A DNA stretch of 64,000 nt from Alistipes sp. (lineage in GTDB: Bacteria > Bacteroidota > Bacteroidia > Bacteroidales > Rikenellaceae), in assembly GCA_017938765.1 (NCBI GenBank), contig JAGBAX010000023.1, positions 1-64,000 of the forward strand. The letters are read 5' to 3'. The notes beneath the pieces are model-generated. The model saw only the letters and a program-made list of their open reading frames with translations. It was not told where the DNA came from and did no database searches. Shown piece by piece: positions 63,201 to 64,000 of this stretch; the stretch's first letter is position 1, and every line of letters begins with the position of its first letter. Position numbers and translations under genes: made by a program.

Positions 63201-63432
63201 CACAAAAGGCAAGCAGTCGTTATACGATAATCTCGGTAACGATGAGGCTTTGACGCTTCGTGTTCACGACACAATCAAGGCAAATGCCCGAGATGGCTTC
63301 CGTGATATGGATGGTAGTGGTATGAAAAAGATGAGAGCGCTGCGCAGAGCCGTTGAGGGTGTATTGCAAGGCTTTGAGGCAGATAAGATAGATGATATTA
63401 TGCAAATTATAGTTGCACAAAAGGAGTACTAA
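60298..63432 (+). CDS. hsdR: Type I restriction enzyme motor/nuclease subunit
   Basis: A 1044-residue HsdR. The N-terminal nuclease has the PD-(D/E)xK triad: Asp136 (RRPDLVVY) and Glu150-x-Lys152 (VIELKRST). The SF2 motor follows: Walker A QGSGKS (288-293), DECHRTQGG (Asp410, Glu411, His413), GFTGTP and the late VDKLLTGFDAP and AICRVNRV motifs. The C-terminal part is helical and contains NLGNDEALTLRVHDTIKANA. It translocates and cuts unmethylated DNA with HsdM and HsdS. Its C-terminus differs from the hsdR relic at 52993. Its stop overlaps the next gene by one base. Confidence 0.95.
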   Translation: MDTTIGAKERVTQNRLIGLFRRVLKYAYLGNWEKREGNSNVEEEYLTAYLVRRGYTDKEIRSAIAKLKQAAGSLGGGLYNANKEVYTLLRYGVNVQAEVTEKKKMVHLIDWANPMENDFQIAEEVTIHGTSDRRPDLVVYVNGIALAVIELKRSTVSAHEGIRQNIRNQQDGYIPRFFTTIQLLFAGNDTEGLHYGVIKTPEKFWLRWKEPCGEPCAKPHFTAEEYPNELDRSVLQFFEPARLLEYIHDFIIFDGGVKKAARPNQYFAIKAAQPRVRNKQNGIIWHSQGSGKSLTMVWLAQWIRENVEDARVVIITDRDELDKQIENGFKDAGEQIKRATSGDKLIGMLNAAEPWLICSLIHKFGNKNDGDTISVGGKKATKSLDLYLEELAKSLPADFRAKGNIYVFIDECHRTQGGMLHEAMKHIMGNDVMLIGFTGTPLLHTDKKKSIETFGSYIHSYKFNEAVEDGVILDLRYEARNVEQYLGKREKIDEWFDAKTKGLSTVARAALKERWAKMENLFSSKERIDRIVADICQDMSTKRALSGGYGNAMLVADSIYQACRYWEVFQSTELKGHCAVVTSYDASTASVKDEYQGDGETEDLTKYEIYQQMIGELTAEQFEARAKNEFVNHPGDMKLLIVVDKLLTGFDAPSATYLYIDKKMRDHNLFQAICRVNRVDSEEKDYGYIVDYQDLFGAVKSAIEDYTNGAFDGYDADDIKGLLTNRLAEARKALEEALQAVHTMCEVIHPQTREAYFAYFVYAETTPIEEQQKECEANANKRETFYKFVSRLVRRYIDLANEMEAAGFTAEEAADIKKQVDYYNDIKDEIKLKSGDALDLKYYDPAMRQLIDNYVRAEDSEKLVDLADISFLDLIDTDSDKAIDSLPKKIKQNERSVAEVLAANMRKMIISERPNNPAYFDKMSELLNQLLQEQKDGKLQYKELIGKLIDKLKEARSTVKAKYPASIDTKGKQSLYDNLGNDEALTLRVHDTIKANARDGFRDMDGSGMKKMRALRRAVEGVLQGFEADKIDDIMQIIVAQKEY

Positions 63433-64000
63433 TGAAGATTATTAGCGTATCTGATATATCTGCCGAGGTCGAGTGGAAAGAGATAAAGAATGTGCATCTT
63501 ACAATCTATCCTCCCAATGCTCGTATTCATGTATCAGCCCCTTTGTCAATGACAGAGGAGGCTGTTAGACTCTTTTTGATTACGAAACTACCATGGATCA
63601 AGCAGCGTGTGTCGCAGATCCTTGACCAGAATAGACAAACTCCTCGTGAATATGTATCGGGCGAGAATCATTACTTCAAGGGACATCGTTATCGTTTGAA
63701 GGTTATTCAGCATAATGGACCTGCGAAGGTGGAGTTAATGGGTAATGAGTTTATTGTACTGTATGTTCGCAATGGTGCTACAGAAGAGCGCAGGGCGGAG
63801 ATCCTTCGCGAATGGTATCGTGCAGAGTTTAAGACATTACTCCCTCCAATGATTGCTAAATGGGAAGAAATATTAGAGGTCAAAGCAAATAAATGGGAGG
63901 TCAAGCAGATGAAAACATTATGGGGGAGCTGCAACCACAGAACACGCAATATTATTTTCAATCTGGAATTGATAAAGAAGCCTCTACATTGTATTGAATA
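63432..64000 (+). CDS. YgjP-like (M48/DUF45) metallopeptidase, cut by window edge
   Basis: 189 residues are visible up to the right edge. The start ATG overlaps the hsdR stop by one base. The sequence shows the YgjP pattern: KIISVSDISAEVEWKEIKNV (beta-hairpin), IHVSAPLSMTEEAVRLFL, KLPWIKQRVSQI, the LWGSCNHRTRNI box, and HCIEY near the end, which should lead into the zinc-binding HExxH just past the edge. Such proteins commonly accompany type I restriction operons. The substrate is unknown. The active site cannot be checked here. Confidence 0.85.
   Translation, partial: MKIISVSDISAEVEWKEIKNVHLTIYPPNARIHVSAPLSMTEEAVRLFLITKLPWIKQRVSQILDQNRQTPREYVSGENHYFKGHRYRLKVIQHNGPAKVELMGNEFIVLYVRNGATEERRAEILREWYRAEFKTLLPPMIAKWEEILEVKANKWEVKQMKTLWGSCNHRTRNIIFNLELIKKPLHCIE

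Noticed and set aside
1-64000. CRISPR array
   Set aside because: No regularly spaced identical repeats with unique spacers were seen; the repeats found are isolated palindromes or pairs.
1-64000. Insertion sequence or integrase
   Set aside because: No transposase (DDE or HUH) or tyrosine integrase motif was seen, although several genes are broken; mobile elements here are inferred only from scars.

Overview
The window looks like a Bacteroidales chromosome, possibly Rikenellaceae/Alistipes-like, though the genus is not certain. Signs are the Bacteroidetes promoter signature (TTTG, 19-21 bp, TAnnTTTG) before many genes, a SusC/SusD locus with FecR and an ECF sigma factor, fimbrillin-like lipoproteins, BspA-like repeats, and the TGS-fused nucleoside kinase typical of the phylum. 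There is no rRNA and no CRISPR array; one tRNA (Gly, GCC) is present.

Layout. 1-6.1 kb: an AraC-type regulator cut by the left edge, a DUF1349 protein, an HNH-like protein, membrane proteins and a leftward cluster of DUF3078 protein, S41 protease, a small anchored protein and a DUF1294 protein. 6.1-10.3 kb: a defence-type locus made of a WYL regulator, a retron non-coding RNA bounded by a1/a2 inverted repeats, a retron reverse transcriptase, a HEPN-like protein and a 96-residue protein. 10.3-20.4 kb: mostly housekeeping (two PAP2 phosphatases, nadB, prfC, nucleoside kinase, 5'-nucleotidase) with two probable small RNAs. 20.5-21.9 kb: tRNA-Gly followed by a scarred stretch with a partial tRNA copy, a dehydrogenase remnant, a phosphatase and the 5' half of a broken alkD-type gene. 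21.9-24.2 kb: catalase and a CatA-like acetyltransferase. 24.2-43 kb: a glycan-utilisation locus with sigma/anti-sigma control (GH27, SusC/D, two related metallophosphoesterase lipoproteins, a GLUG-type surface lipoprotein). 43-53.8 kb: an accessory region with gene fragments, a nuclease-helicase protein, an OLD-like ATPase/TOPRIM plus ClpP-fold protease pair, and relics of hsdR, a RhuM/Bro-like gene and the 3' part of an alkD-type gene. 53.9-64 kb: a type I restriction-modification operon with its own XRE regulator and three extra genes between hsdM and hsdS, ending in a YgjP-like metallopeptidase cut by the right edge.

The strongest candidate for an undescribed system is the retron at 6.1-10.3 kb. 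Its RNA lies between the WYL gene and the reverse transcriptase. A 37-bp element (30 of 37 identical by eye) sits before both the WYL gene and the retron RNA, so the WYL protein probably controls both transcripts. The downstream partner carries an RN-x3-H motif typical of HEPN RNases and would be the toxic effector. Second candidates are the OLD-like ATPase / serine protease / 64-residue operon at 49.6-52.6 kb and the three-gene insert (two of the genes membrane proteins) inside the type I system.
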